Source: Mesotaenium endlicherianum (lineage: Eukaryota; Streptophyta; Zygnematophyceae; Zygnematales; Mesotaeniaceae). Taken from it: a stretch of DNA of 63,147 bases. A program made the translations under genes and the position numbers. The notes beneath the pieces were generated by a model that was given only the letters and a program-made list of their open reading frames with translations, had not been told where the DNA came from and made no database searches. The stretch covers positions 1,094,743-1,157,889 of the forward strand of contig WELA01005328.1 of the NCBI GenBank assembly GCA_009602735.1, given 5' to 3'. This document shows positions 52,824 through 63,124 of this stretch, piece after piece (the first letter of the stretch is position 1; every line of letters begins with the position of its first letter).

Positions 52824-55686
52824 TCAGCCTCTAGCTGATGGGCTGTGTACGCTGCCTAAGGCTAGCTCAGTGCAGTCTTCGCAGAACCAGTCGTCAGCGG
52901 GCACGCGGGCCAGCGGCGGGTCGAGGCAGCCGATGTGGAAGCCGAGGTTGCAGCTGTCGCAAAGCAGCATCTTGGCCTCCTGGCCAGTGCTGTGACAGAT
53001 CTGGCACGCCCAGTCCTTGGGCGGCCGCGCGTCGCGGGGACGGACCTGCAAGTCCAGGTTAGGAAGATGGCACGGCCCACAGTTCTTCGTGTGGTCCTTG
53101 TGAAGACGGCCATCTGCGCCTTCCAGCTCCAGGACGCCTGACGCCAAGGCACGCTTGACGCGCAGGATGACCGGCGAGCTGCTGGTGTCGAGGGTGTTCT
53201 TCGTCTGGCGTCGCAGGTACACGAAGTCACCTGCGGAAAACTGCAACACACGCGGATGATAGGCTCCTCCACGAGTCATGGCGTACCTCAGTGTGTCGCG
53301 ATGCTGTGCGATGCTGAGGTTATCCATGGCCATGGGCATCAGGCGCCGAAAGAGCTGAGCACGCTGCCCGATAAGAGCACTCCATGTCTCGGGACTGTCC
53401 AAGTCCAAGACGTTCTCGGCCACAGTCCTGGCTGCTGCTGGCAGGATGGGCTGTCGGCCGTAGAGAAGGAAGTAGGGAGAGTGCGAGGCCAGGGAGGCCT
53501 GCTTACTGAACCTGTACCCCATCGCCAGCCAAGGGAGGGCGTCGTCCCAGTAGGTACGGTCGTGGGCAAGGCAGTACTTCCGCAACCCTAGCTTGACGGT
53601 CTGCACCATGCGCTCGGCGAGGCCGTCAGCCTGAGGATGATCGCGGGAGGTGGTGCGGTGGTCGATCATAGAGCGCTCCAGCAGCTTCTGAAAGCTGCCC
53701 TGGAACTCCTTGCCCTGGTCGGTCAGCACCTCAGCGCAGCCGCCAAAACGGCTTAGGACCTGATTGAGGAAGGCCTGAGCGATCCCCTCACTGGCCTTGC
53801 TGGGCAAGGGCACGAGCTCGATCCACTTGGACATGTGCTCAATCATCACCAAGACGTAGAGGTTGCCCTGGCGAGACTTGGGCAGCTCTCCAGCCAAGTC
53901 AAGCGACCACCTGTAGAACAGCCCCTGAATAGGAAGGGGGCTGAGGGCAACGGTGCGCGCTGTGAAGCTCGAGCGCACACGGTCGCAGAGAGTGCAGCTG
54001 CTGACGACAGCGGCGACGACCTTAGTCATGCCGTGCCACCAGTACTCGGCCTGAAGAAGACTGAGGGTGCGCTTGACACCGAAGTGCCCGAGGGACTCGT
54101 GCACTCGGCGCACCAGCTGACTGCGTATGGCAGGCTCAGGGACCACCAGGACGGAGCCGTCTGCCATCACGCGCCGCACGCGCCCCTCCATGAAAATGAA
54201 GTCGCGGCTGCGCCTGAGGATGCGGTCGCGCTCGCGTGCGCTGACATCGGGTGCCAACTCCTTGGCCGTGACGTACTGCAGCACTGGGGCGTCGTCCCAC
54301 ACGTCCTCGGGACCGCGCTGCCAGCTGTCTTGATCCTCTGCCGCTGCCAGGGCCAATCGCCGAGTGGTGACGGTGACCATGTCCAGGCTAGTGAGCCCTG
54401 CGGGCCGCACATTGCCGTCCACGGTGAAGGCCAGGAAGGCCGCCGCGTGCCAGGCTACCGGCTCATCCTCATCGTGGCGGGCCACAGTGAGATCCCTCGA
54501 GGAGGGCAGCGGGTTACGGCTGAGACCGTCAGCGTCCAGATTGGTCGAGCCTGGACGATGGTGCACGTCGAAGGTGTACTCCTGCAAGATAAGCGCCCAC
54601 CGTGCGTACTTGCCGGTCAAGCGCTCCGACGTCATGAGCCACTTAAGTGGCTGATGGTCGGTGACCAGGCGGAAGTGCGTGCCGTAGAGATAGTGCCTGA
54701 AGTGCACGATCGCCCAGACCGCTGCCAGGCACTCCCCCTCGTAGGAGCCGTAGTTGCCTTCCGCGCGGTTGTTGCTGCGGCTGGCGTAGGCCACCACATG
54801 CTTGAAGCCGTCATGCTCCTGCACCAGCACAGCGCCCAGCCCTCCTTGCGACCAGTCGGTGTGGAGGATGAAGTGTTTCACGTAGTCAGGACGCCGAAGC
54901 ACAGGAGCGCCCACCAGCAGCTCCTTGAGCTTATCGAATGCCGCCTGCTGCTCTGGTCCCCACACATAGGCAAAGCCCTTGCGGAGCAAGTCGTTGAGCG
55001 GCTTGGCTAGCTTGCTGAACCCTGGCACGAAGCGGCGGTAGTAGTTGGCGATGCCGAGGAAGGCCCGCAGCTGCGAGAGATCTGTAGGAGGTAGGATGCC
55101 TGTGATGGCCGAGATCTTCGCCAGCTGGGGTGCCAAGCCGCTGGAGGAGAGCAGGTGGCCAAGGTACTCCACCTCGCGGGTCCCAAAGGTGCACTTGCCT
55201 GGATGGCACTTGAGCCTAGCGGCCTNTAGCGGCCTCCAAGCGGTCCAGGATGGCAGTGATGTGCACCACGTGCTCCTCAAACGTCGGACTGAAGACGAGC
55301 ACGTCATCGATGTAGCATCGAGCAGAGGACAGCCCGACCAGCTCCTTATCCATCACCCTCTGAAAGGTAGCTGGCGCGTTCTTCAACCCGAACGGCATTA
55401 CCACCCACTCGTAGAGCCGCTGTGCTCCCCAGAACGCCGTCTTATGCTGGTCCTCCTCGGCGATGGGAATCTGGTTGAAGCCCTGACGCAGATCCAGCAC
55501 CGAGAACCAAGTGCACGCGCCAATGTCGTTAAAGATCTCGTCAGGCGTCGGCATAGGATATCTGTCCTGCTCGGTGACCTCGTTCAGCCTACAATAGTCA
55601 CCGCACATCCTCTTCTCGGACCAGTTGCCCGAGGCATCCTTCTTGGCTGGCATGACCGTGGGTGCGGCATAGCGAGAGGAGGACTC
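52824..55686 (-). CDS. Pol of the methyltransferase element: RT, RNase H, integrase, PHD finger
   Basis: [39 protein letters not shown] and the catalytic [10 protein letters not shown] (about 55323-55294). At 55226 an N lies between two copies of TAGCGGCCT; the frame changes there, probably an assembly join. RNase H follows: [44 protein letters not shown]. Integrase: zinc finger [14 protein letters not shown]...CTLCDRV, catalytic Asp in SLDLAGELP, Asp in [10 protein letters not shown], Glu in DGLAERMVQ. At the C-terminus (53015-52870) a PHD finger has CQIC, CDSC, HIGC and WFCEDC in the canonical C4HC3 order. The family makes cDNA from element RNA and integrates it. PHD fingers commonly bind histone H3 tails, so here it may steer integration. 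The RT is in frame with the upstream methyltransferase ORF except for one TGA at 55689-55687. Confidence 0.9.
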
Positions 55687-58379
55687 TCAAATGAGCCGGC
55701 TGTCCTCAAGCTTGCCTGTCTGTGCGCTGATCAAGCCATCCTCAAAGTGGCTATAGCGATAACGCTTCAGGAAAATGGGCTCCTGCGACGTGAGAGTAAT
55801 CCGCATGGGGTCCCCCCTGTAGCGCCCGAGATCGTGCATGCAGCTGGCAAAGCTGGTGCTGCGCCTCCCGTCTAGCAGTGCCGTCAACTGTGCAGCCTGC
55901 GCCTTGGTGAGTGTCCCCCCCAGCTTCCATGTCGGTGGGGCTGGTGGCGTCGCCTGGCCTGCAGCTGGAGTGTCTTGTCTTGCCGCTAGGGTAGACCGTG
56001 GTGCTGCAGGTGTCACTTGCCCTGCAGCGGTTGGCGCTCGGCCTGCCCCGGGTGCCTGCACTGTGGCAGCTGTGGCCAGCTGCCTGGCACCGTCTGCCTG
56101 CGAGCGATCGTTTGCCTGCGGGCGAGGAAATAGGAAAGGTTGACTGGGACTCCTCGGGTTGTTGTGAGGACTCCTCTCTCCGCCGGCCCCCCCAAGCAAA
56201 CCAGAGTCCTCCCCGCGCGGCGGTGGGGAGGGTGGGTGGGTGCGCGCTGGCGGTGCAGGCCCTGCGCGCTGAGGATGCCACGTCGTGCCTGGCGGGGTTT
56301 GATTGTCATCGTCGGTGGAGTCATCGTCCATATCATCGGCAGGCCGAGGTAGCTCGGGATGCCGGGCTGCGGCGTAGAGAGGCGCCAAGGCCTGCGTCTG
56401 CAGCAAAATCCACGTGAGGACGTTGGCGTCGATCGCCTGCCCCAAGAGGCAAATGCGGTTCACCTCAGTGAGACCGTCCACCTGCGTGAGATGCGGCGGG
56501 AAGCCCATGGCACGCTCCATCTCCGCAGGACGCGGCCTGTCAAACATGCCAGTCTCCAGGTCGATGACCATCCCGCGCTGATGTCCGACGAAGGCGTCGC
56601 TGTCGTAGCGGCTGACAAAAGTCGGCAACGCGCGAGTGACGTCATGCAGGACCTCACATTGCGCCATGGAGGGATGTGGTAGCGCCGTCACGCACTGGGC
56701 CAGACGAGGGGCATCAAGGATGGAGTCGACGGTGCGTGGGTGACGTGGATGAGAGGCGGCCAACGCCTCGAGAGTACCTGGCATCGCCAGGTTTGTGAAG
56801 TAGGCGCGGACGCGGTGCGCGAAGGAACCAATCTGGGCAGCGTCGATGACGGCCTCGCGGCCGACGTACCTCTGCAAAGAGCGAAGTCGGCGCTAACATC
56901 GGGACGGCGATCGTGGCGCGCGGCCACGTTCTCCAGGACCCACGCGAGTGTGTGTGGCGGCTGGCAATCCTCAACAATGTTGAGGACGCGAAGCAAGTGC
57001 CAGAAGAGGGCCGTGCGGGGATCGCTGAGCGCCCTGCCCCGCCCGGCTCTGGAGAAGCCCTGGCACTCCCAACCGGCGATGACGAGGTCAATGGGCCCAA
57101 GTCGGGTGACATGCTCGAATGTGATGTCGCGGATGTCCATGGGCCAGTCTGTCTGAGCGCGGCGGAATGCGTGCGCGGGAAGGAGGTCAGGGAACCGCTT
57201 GTGGCCCAATGCCATCTGCTGACGGGCCACCTGCTGGGCCTCAGGATCGGGATCAACGTAGACGTAGCGGCGCACCGAGATGCCGGCCTGTAAGGTCGCG
57301 AGTAACCCGGTGGCGATGTCGGCGAAGAGCTCAACGAGGACGATGCCGCCGGGCCGCTCGTCTAGAGCGTCTGCGCAGATAGGAGTCGGAAGTGGGCGAC
57401 ACCCCATTGCAGGGGTGCCGGGCTGAGCGGGCGGCGGGAAGGTACGCGAGGCACTGTGCTGATGTGGCGCCATGCGGAGGGCGGCCACAACACGGTCTGC
57501 GTAGTCACGCGTAAGGCTGGGGATGCGGTCAGTGAGCGGCTGCGGACGCTCCTCCCGTGCGTGGTCCTCGTAGGTACGCCATCGCAGGCGCGCATCCTGC
57601 AGGGCGGTGGGAGAGACAGCGCGGGCCTGACGTCGAGCCGAGGCCATGCACAGCTGCTGCCACCTGTCGCGCTGGGCGCGGTCCGTCTGGTGCGAGGCCG
57701 CGTGGGCCAGCTGGTCGAGAACGGGACGCGAAGTCAAGTAGGGGTGCGGGTCGAAGTAGGCCCGCTGGCTTGCGCGCATGTCTGCAGAGGGGACTGTGCA
57801 GACGGAGCGCTCGGCGCTTTCGACCTCCTGCGGGGATCGAACCAGCCGGCGAGGGGCCAGCTGGACTCGCGGCCGAGGCTGCACTCGTGGGACGGGCGCG
57901 TCTCGGGGCTGTCGGAGAGTAGCCATGAGCCGTGTGCGTGCGGCGGCCGTAAATGGGTGACGACTGGGCGGCCTGCTGTCGGTGCGGGCCACCTTGGGAG
58001 GAGGTGACCCGGAGGGACCGTTGCCAGCGATGTGGCTGCGAGGGACGCTGGCGCGTGGAGCTGTAGGGGCCAGCATCACGAAATGCGCCTCGGAAGAAGA
58101 CTGAGCGTCGTCGCCAGCTGAGAGGGGCCGGAAGGGCGGAGTGCGGCGTTGGTCTCGAGTGTTGTCGTATGGCGGTGTGTTTTCGCGGGCCCGCGTGTCG
58201 TCGTAAGGAGGTGTGCGGTCCCTGTCGTCGTAGGGAGGCGTGACGGAGCGGGCGCGCGTCTCGCGGAGGGAAGTCACCTCTCGCGTCTCGCAAAGGGGTG
58301 TGAGTGATCGGGAGCGGCTCGTCTCGCGGAGAGGGGTGGTCTCTCGAGCGGGTCCGATGGTCGGCCAAGTGCGATGTGC
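55687..58379 (-). CDS. DNMT3-like cytosine-5 DNA methyltransferase inside pol (one frameshift)
   Basis: Motif I is VELFADIATGLLATLQAG (57346-57293), very close to the LF.GIATG.L pattern of DNMT3. Motif II region is YVYVDPDPEAQ. Motif IV is DLVIAGWECQGFSRAGRG: the catalytic Cys is kept, but the usual Pro before it is Glu. Motif VI is WVLENVAA. A one-base frame change lies near 56882. Motif VIII is FAHRVRAYFTNLAMPG, like the AHR.RYFW.NL..G of DNMT3. The region near 56530-56420 has AEMERAMGFPPHLTQV and ICLLGQAIDAN, matching EMER.FGFP and LLG in DNMT3. The N-terminal extension carries TPPYDD/LRETR repeats. The C-terminal linker (56390-55760) is Pro/Ala/Thr-rich and leads to the RT. The enzyme would methylate DNA cytosines. 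Upstream it is in another frame than gag-protease. Activity is uncertain because of ECQ and the frameshift. Confidence 0.88.
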
Positions 58380-58384
58380 GTAGG

Positions 58385-61300
58385 TCAGATGGGCGCAGAT
58401 AGACGGGGTCGTGCGGTGTGGCTCGCGGACGCTGAGCCTGGGCGAGGCTGCCGTATGGATTGTGTGCCAGCGCTAGAGGAGGCCGCGGCAGCCCGGCTCG
58501 TCGCAAACAAATGCGCAATGCGGCGACACTCGTGGCTCGTCGAGCAGTCGTGTGACACTGGTCGGCGGGGCCCAGCGGCGTCGGTGCGAGCCCTGCTGGG
58601 CCAATCGTGAGTCATGGGCTGGCTGGGTGCGCTGAAGCCGGGCGGATCGGTAGGTACGCGCTGCCTGCGTGCCGTAGGCACAGCTTGCGGGGGCTCCTCC
58701 GGTGGCGCCGCGCTTAGTACCTCGACGGATGCCTCTGGCAGTCCCTCCCACTGCGTCTCCTCTTCACTCTTGAGGGACTGGTCGTCGGATCTGCCAGAGT
58801 AAGCTGCCTGCCGCATGGCCTCGTCTTCGGATGCCGTGGGGCAAGGCCAGGTCTCGCCGGTCTGGTGCAAGGCGTCGTGCGGGGGCGGCTGAGAGTCCAT
58901 ACTGAACTGAATGGCCACGCCAACAGGCACGTCGTGGCGAACGCGGACGTCGGTCCTCGCGGACGGTTCGCCTCGAGAGGCCGAGACCCCCTGATGAGCC
59001 GTAGGCGCTGCGACCGCACCGCGAGCAAGGGCGGCGGCAGCGATGGCTGTGCTGGCCGTGGCGAGGGCCTCAGTAGCATCGTCCGCCATCTGCCGCATCA
59101 TCGCGCTGTGGGCAGTGCAGATGCGGATCTGCTCCCTGGCCTGGGCTGCTAGGACATCCGCCTGCTGCTGCGGCGTGAGATGGAGCTCGGCACTAGGTAG
59201 GTCCGTCTCCTCGTCCTGTGACTCGAGTAGGTCCACCCCCACAGAGATCTCCTCGTCCTCGGGCCCGTCCTTAGCGGTCTTGACCACTGGCCGGCCATCG
59301 TCCAGCCCCATGAAGCCATAAAGAGCGGACACTGCTGGGCGGCGATCGACAATGTCAAGGGGCAAGGATGCGGTGCGCGTCCCCCCTGTCCTCCAGTCGG
59401 GACGATAGAAGACGCGCTCTGTCCAGTTGTCGACCGCGGCGCCAATGGGAAAGAGCACGTCCTGCCCTAGGAGCACATCAAAGGACTCGGAAGGAGTGAC
59501 GAGTGCGTGCCAATGGATGGTTGTCTCGTCAGCCGTGCCTGGGCGCAGAGTGAACAGTAGCGCCAACCTCGTGCGGCCGGCGTCGGTCTCGGACGTGCCG
59601 GCGGCGGTGTTAATGCGCGTCGGAGAGTCCTCCAAGTCTGCAGAAGAGAGTCTCAGCTGACAGAAGTAGCGGAGGCTGATGAGAACCGGCTGCGCTCCTG
59701 TGTCAAACATGATGCGCTGCGGCGCCTGGGTGTTGACGAGCACGATCCCCTGCGAATTATCCAAAAACGCGGCGTTAGGAGTGCTGATCATCCTGCGCTC
59801 ATGCGCAGGGCGCGCGGGCGTGGATCGCACCGCGGTGGCGGCGTCGGCCGTCAGCCTCCTGGCGGCGGTGCGCAGCGTGGCTCTGCGTGACTGGAGCATC
59901 AGCTGAGCGGCGTGCCTCATTGCCTCCATGGAGACGCCAAGCTCTGCGAAGGAGACCGCCGGCATGCGGTGCAGCGCTAGAGAGATGACCTCCGCGCTGA
60001 GCTGTTCCATTGTCATAGGTGAAGCGAGCGCATGTGGCGTCGGCTCAGCTGAGGTTGTGGAGGGCTCTAGGATGCGGAAGGAACGGGGCAGCCGCGGTGC
60101 CACCTCCGTCCGGCGTCCCTGGTTTGGCCCGACGCGCTTCTGCGGAACAACGGGCCGACTGGCCGGTGCGGCGAGCGTGTGCTCGCGGCTCGCGCGCCCG
60201 ACTGTGGAGCGGTTGCCGAGTGGCTGCGCGCGTGCGCAGCAGGCCAGAATGGCTGCTGCTGGCGCAGCCGGCAAACTTGCCGCGCATCCTGCCGCGGGGA
60301 CTGTAGCAGTGCCGTCTGCGAAGCCTGCCGCGAGGCCTGCCGCCACGCCTGCCGCACAGCTCGCCGCAAGGTCTGCCGCAGCAACTGCTGCGAAGCTTGC
60401 CGCGAGGGCTGCCGCGGGACCCGTCGCAAGGTCTGACGTTGCGCCTGCCGCGCAGCTGGTGGCGGGAACTGCCGTCGCGCCTGCCACGCATTCTGCCGCG
60501 CAGACTGTCGTGCTGTCTGCCGCAGGACGCGTCGCAAGGCCTGCTGCGCAGCCTGCCGCGCAGACTGCCGTACTGTCGGTCGCAGGACCTGTTGCGCAGC
60601 CCGCTGCAAGTCTTGCCGCCCAGCCTGTCGCAAGGCCGGTTGCGCAGCCTGCCGCAGGTTCGGCCGCCAAAATGGCGAACCCCGGCGCGTGTGCGTTCGC
60701 GGCTGCAGCAGTAGCTGCATCTGCTGGCGCGGTCGAGGCTGCCAGGAGGCTGCCAGGTGGCGCCCCCTGGTGGCTGCTGGGGCCGAGGGGCAGGGTCACT
60801 GGGCCGGTGGCGCCGTCTATCTCGGCTGCCCCGGGCGAAGATCGCAGCGCCCTCCCCCCGATGCATGGGCTAACTGGCCCCCCGGCGGCTGGCGTTGGGT
60901 TGCTGCCGGGGTTTTGTGCGCAGCCAGGGTTTAGGCCCTGGCTGTGCGCAGCCGTGAGCGGATCGTCGGCACTGCGATCGGTCATCCGGCCGCGTGGCGC
61001 AGTCGGGACAGCCCCCCCCTGAATGAGGGTGGCTGGTCCGACCGGCAGATCTGTGCCGGCCGGGCCGGGCCATGCGCGCGCGCCAAGTGGCGGCACGTGC
61101 GCGGCAGGGGCTGAGCCCTGGATGTGCGCAGCTGCGGGTGCGCTGTCGGCGCTTTTGCCGGCGATCCGGCCGCACAGCGCAGTCAGGACCCCCCCTTGCT
61201 GACCGAGGGTGGCGGCCGCTGCGGCCGTCGCTGCGCTGGCCGTGCAGACCTGCGCGCACGCGCCACTTGGCAGCGCGTGGGTGCAGCTGCTTTGCGCAGC

Positions 61301-63124
61301 TGCAGCTGCCGCTGTGACGACGTCGTGGCGTCGCCGGGTGTGCCGTGGTCCTGGCAGCGCAGTGCGTTGGACGCACGTGGGAGCCAGCGTGCGTGCGTGC
61401 ATGCTGCTGTCGGCAGAGGCGGCCCCGCCTGCCGTGCACGTGCCACGTGGCGATCCCTGCTGGAGCCTGCTGTCTGCCGCAGCAAGCGAGAACCGGCTGT
61501 CCCTGCCTGTGCGTAGAGCTGCGCACGGGCGTGCCGTACGGACGGAGTGGTATGCTGCGGCCGGACCCGCTGTAGCCGTGCATGCCGCCAGGTGCCCCCG
61601 TCCCTGCCTGCCAGATGTCGCTACGCGGGCCGACGTGAGGCCTGCTGGTGTCAGCAGGGAACCGCAAGCCAGGGACTCTGTCGGGGCCTCGGCTGGCGCG
61701 CGGGCTGGCCCGCGTGCGCGCGAGTTTGCGTTGGCTGTCAGTGTCGTGGCGTAGGACGGTGGAACGGACGCGAGGAGTGCTCCGCACGCGTCATATTTAT
61801 CGACGTCGAAGAGGCCACGGAGTCTAGCGATCCCCGCGTTGGCCTCCACGAGGGCGTCGCTGACGTCGTCGAAGCTGCAGTAGTCGGCTCCAAGCATCAA
61901 TGCAGCGTCCGTCGTGGCCGTAGCTGCTGTCACCGCGGGGCGGCCACCCGTACGAGGGTTGCGTGCGCCTCGCTGTCCTGCCGACGGCATAGGGCTGTCG
62001 CGAGCGCATCCGTTCTCGACGTCGCGCTTCTTTTGTAGACAGACGATCTGCAAGTGGCCGGCCTTGCCACGATAGGTGCAGTCGCCGGGCTTGCCATTCT
62101 GCGCGAGAGTGCAGTTCTGGCGTGAGTGGCCCATCTTACCGCAGGACCAGCAGGGATCGCTCGTGGTGGCAGCCATGGAAATGCGGCCACGCGTAGCTCC
62201 GCGCTGCTGCGTCTGCTGGGGCAGCTGAGAGCGCTGAGGCTGCCGCTGCTGCGACTGGGGCTGGCGGGCAGGTGTCGTGCGCGTCGTTGAAGACGGCAGC
62301 GCTGAGGCCTCCTGGCGCACACCCGTGGATGCTAAGCCCACACGATCGCTAATGTTGCTCCGTGCGGCGGCCAAGCTCTGCTTCTCAACGGAGAGGTAGG
62401 CCTGCTCTAGAGAATACTCTGAACCGTGGCGATCGATGAGGGGGACTACGGCCCTCTCCCTCAGATGCGGCTCGACGGCGCGCAAGAAGATCTCCGCGGC
62501 CTCCCGGTCAATGACAGTGCCGACATCGCGGCGGAGGTGCACCAAGCGGCGGTACATCATGCGAATAGTCTCGTTCTTGCGTCAGAAGAAATGGTGCAGC
62601 TCGTACACCTTCTCTTCAGTTGCAGCCTGGAACTCAGTCTTCAAGATGTTCCAGAAGGCTTGCATTGGATCAGCTAGCAGGTTCGCCACTGGTGGGTCAC
62701 CCACAAACTCAGTGCGGGTCCGGAGCTCGGCCTCCTTCTCACGGAAGGTGTCGCGGGCCTCGTGCGAAAGGTAGCGCATAAGCGTGTCGAAGACGTCGCG
62801 CTTAGTCAGCGTGGGTGTCTTGAGCTTTGCAGCCGCGAAGTCAGCCTGAAACTCCGAGATGGTATCTTCCAGATCACAGGTGCCTCGCCTACCGCTGAAG
62901 CGGTAGGAAGACCTGTCAGTCCTGACTTCGTGGTCACCTGCCATGGGATACCAGAAATCGTAGTGAGCCCACTGGGGGAATGGCTCAGAAGCAACTGCTG
63001 TGTGCTGGAGAGCAGGTTGCTCTTCTTCGGCGGGTTCAGTGACAGTGCTGAGATCTGAGTCTGAGTCTTCTCCACTAACCCCTTCGTAGTATGGCTGATA
63101 AGAAAGCCCACTACAGGTAGGCAT
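58385..63124 (-). CDS. Gag and aspartic protease of the methyltransferase element (one in-frame TGA)
   Basis: Starts MPTCSGLSYQPYYEGVSGED at 63124. Residues up to about 180 (FPQWAHYDFWYPMAG, FDTLMRYLSHEARDTF, MQAFWNILKTEFQAATEEKV) look like a gag capsid. A TGA at 62584-62582 interrupts the frame, which continues RKNETIRMMYRRLVHLRRD. CCHC knuckle 1 is CWSCGKMGHSRQNC (62154-62113). A second, CTYRGKAGHLQIVC, has Arg for its second Cys. Then about 750 residues of Ala/Gly/Pro/Thr-rich, internally repetitive sequence (61750-60050). The aspartic protease has IMFDTGAQPVLISLRYF near 59720-59660. After the protease, low-complexity sequence runs to the stop at 58385; the methyltransferase is in the next frame. 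Gag packages RNA and the protease matures the polyprotein. The long repetitive insert is unusual for gag. Confidence 0.82.
60240..60665. repeat. Coding minisatellite, ~15-bp unit (Ala/Gly/Cys-rich)
   Basis: Degenerate repeats of the type GCAGCCTGCCGCGCA, with the frame kept open and giving repeated AAGCATG- or AAVCAA-like peptides on the minus strand. It lies between the zinc knuckles and the protease. Both strands are open here, which explains the long plus-strand ORF that I do not call. Confidence 0.75.
60915..61215 (-). repeat. Imperfect ~55-aa duplication in the gag-protease linker
   Basis: Two units are recognisable on the minus strand: TLGQQGGVLTALCGRIAGKS with SADSAPAAAH, and TLIQGGAVPTAPRGRMTDRS with SADDPLTAAH. 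About 170 bp apart and clearly diverged, with the reading frame kept. Confidence 0.6.

Noticed and set aside
53835..55010. 391-codon plus-strand ORF opposite RNase H/integrase
   Set aside because: It is a shadow of the GC-rich pol on the other strand. The minus frame has all catalytic motifs; the plus frame has none.
56390..57352. Methyltransferase as part of a bacterial restriction-modification system or contamination
   Set aside because: Motifs are DNMT3-like, and the domain is in line and largely in frame with a eukaryotic gypsy RT and integrase. No restriction enzyme is nearby.
59928..61022. 364-codon plus-strand ORF, Ala-rich
   Set aside because: It results from the GC-rich 15-bp minisatellite being open on both strands. 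No conserved domain, and opposite to the gag-protease frame.
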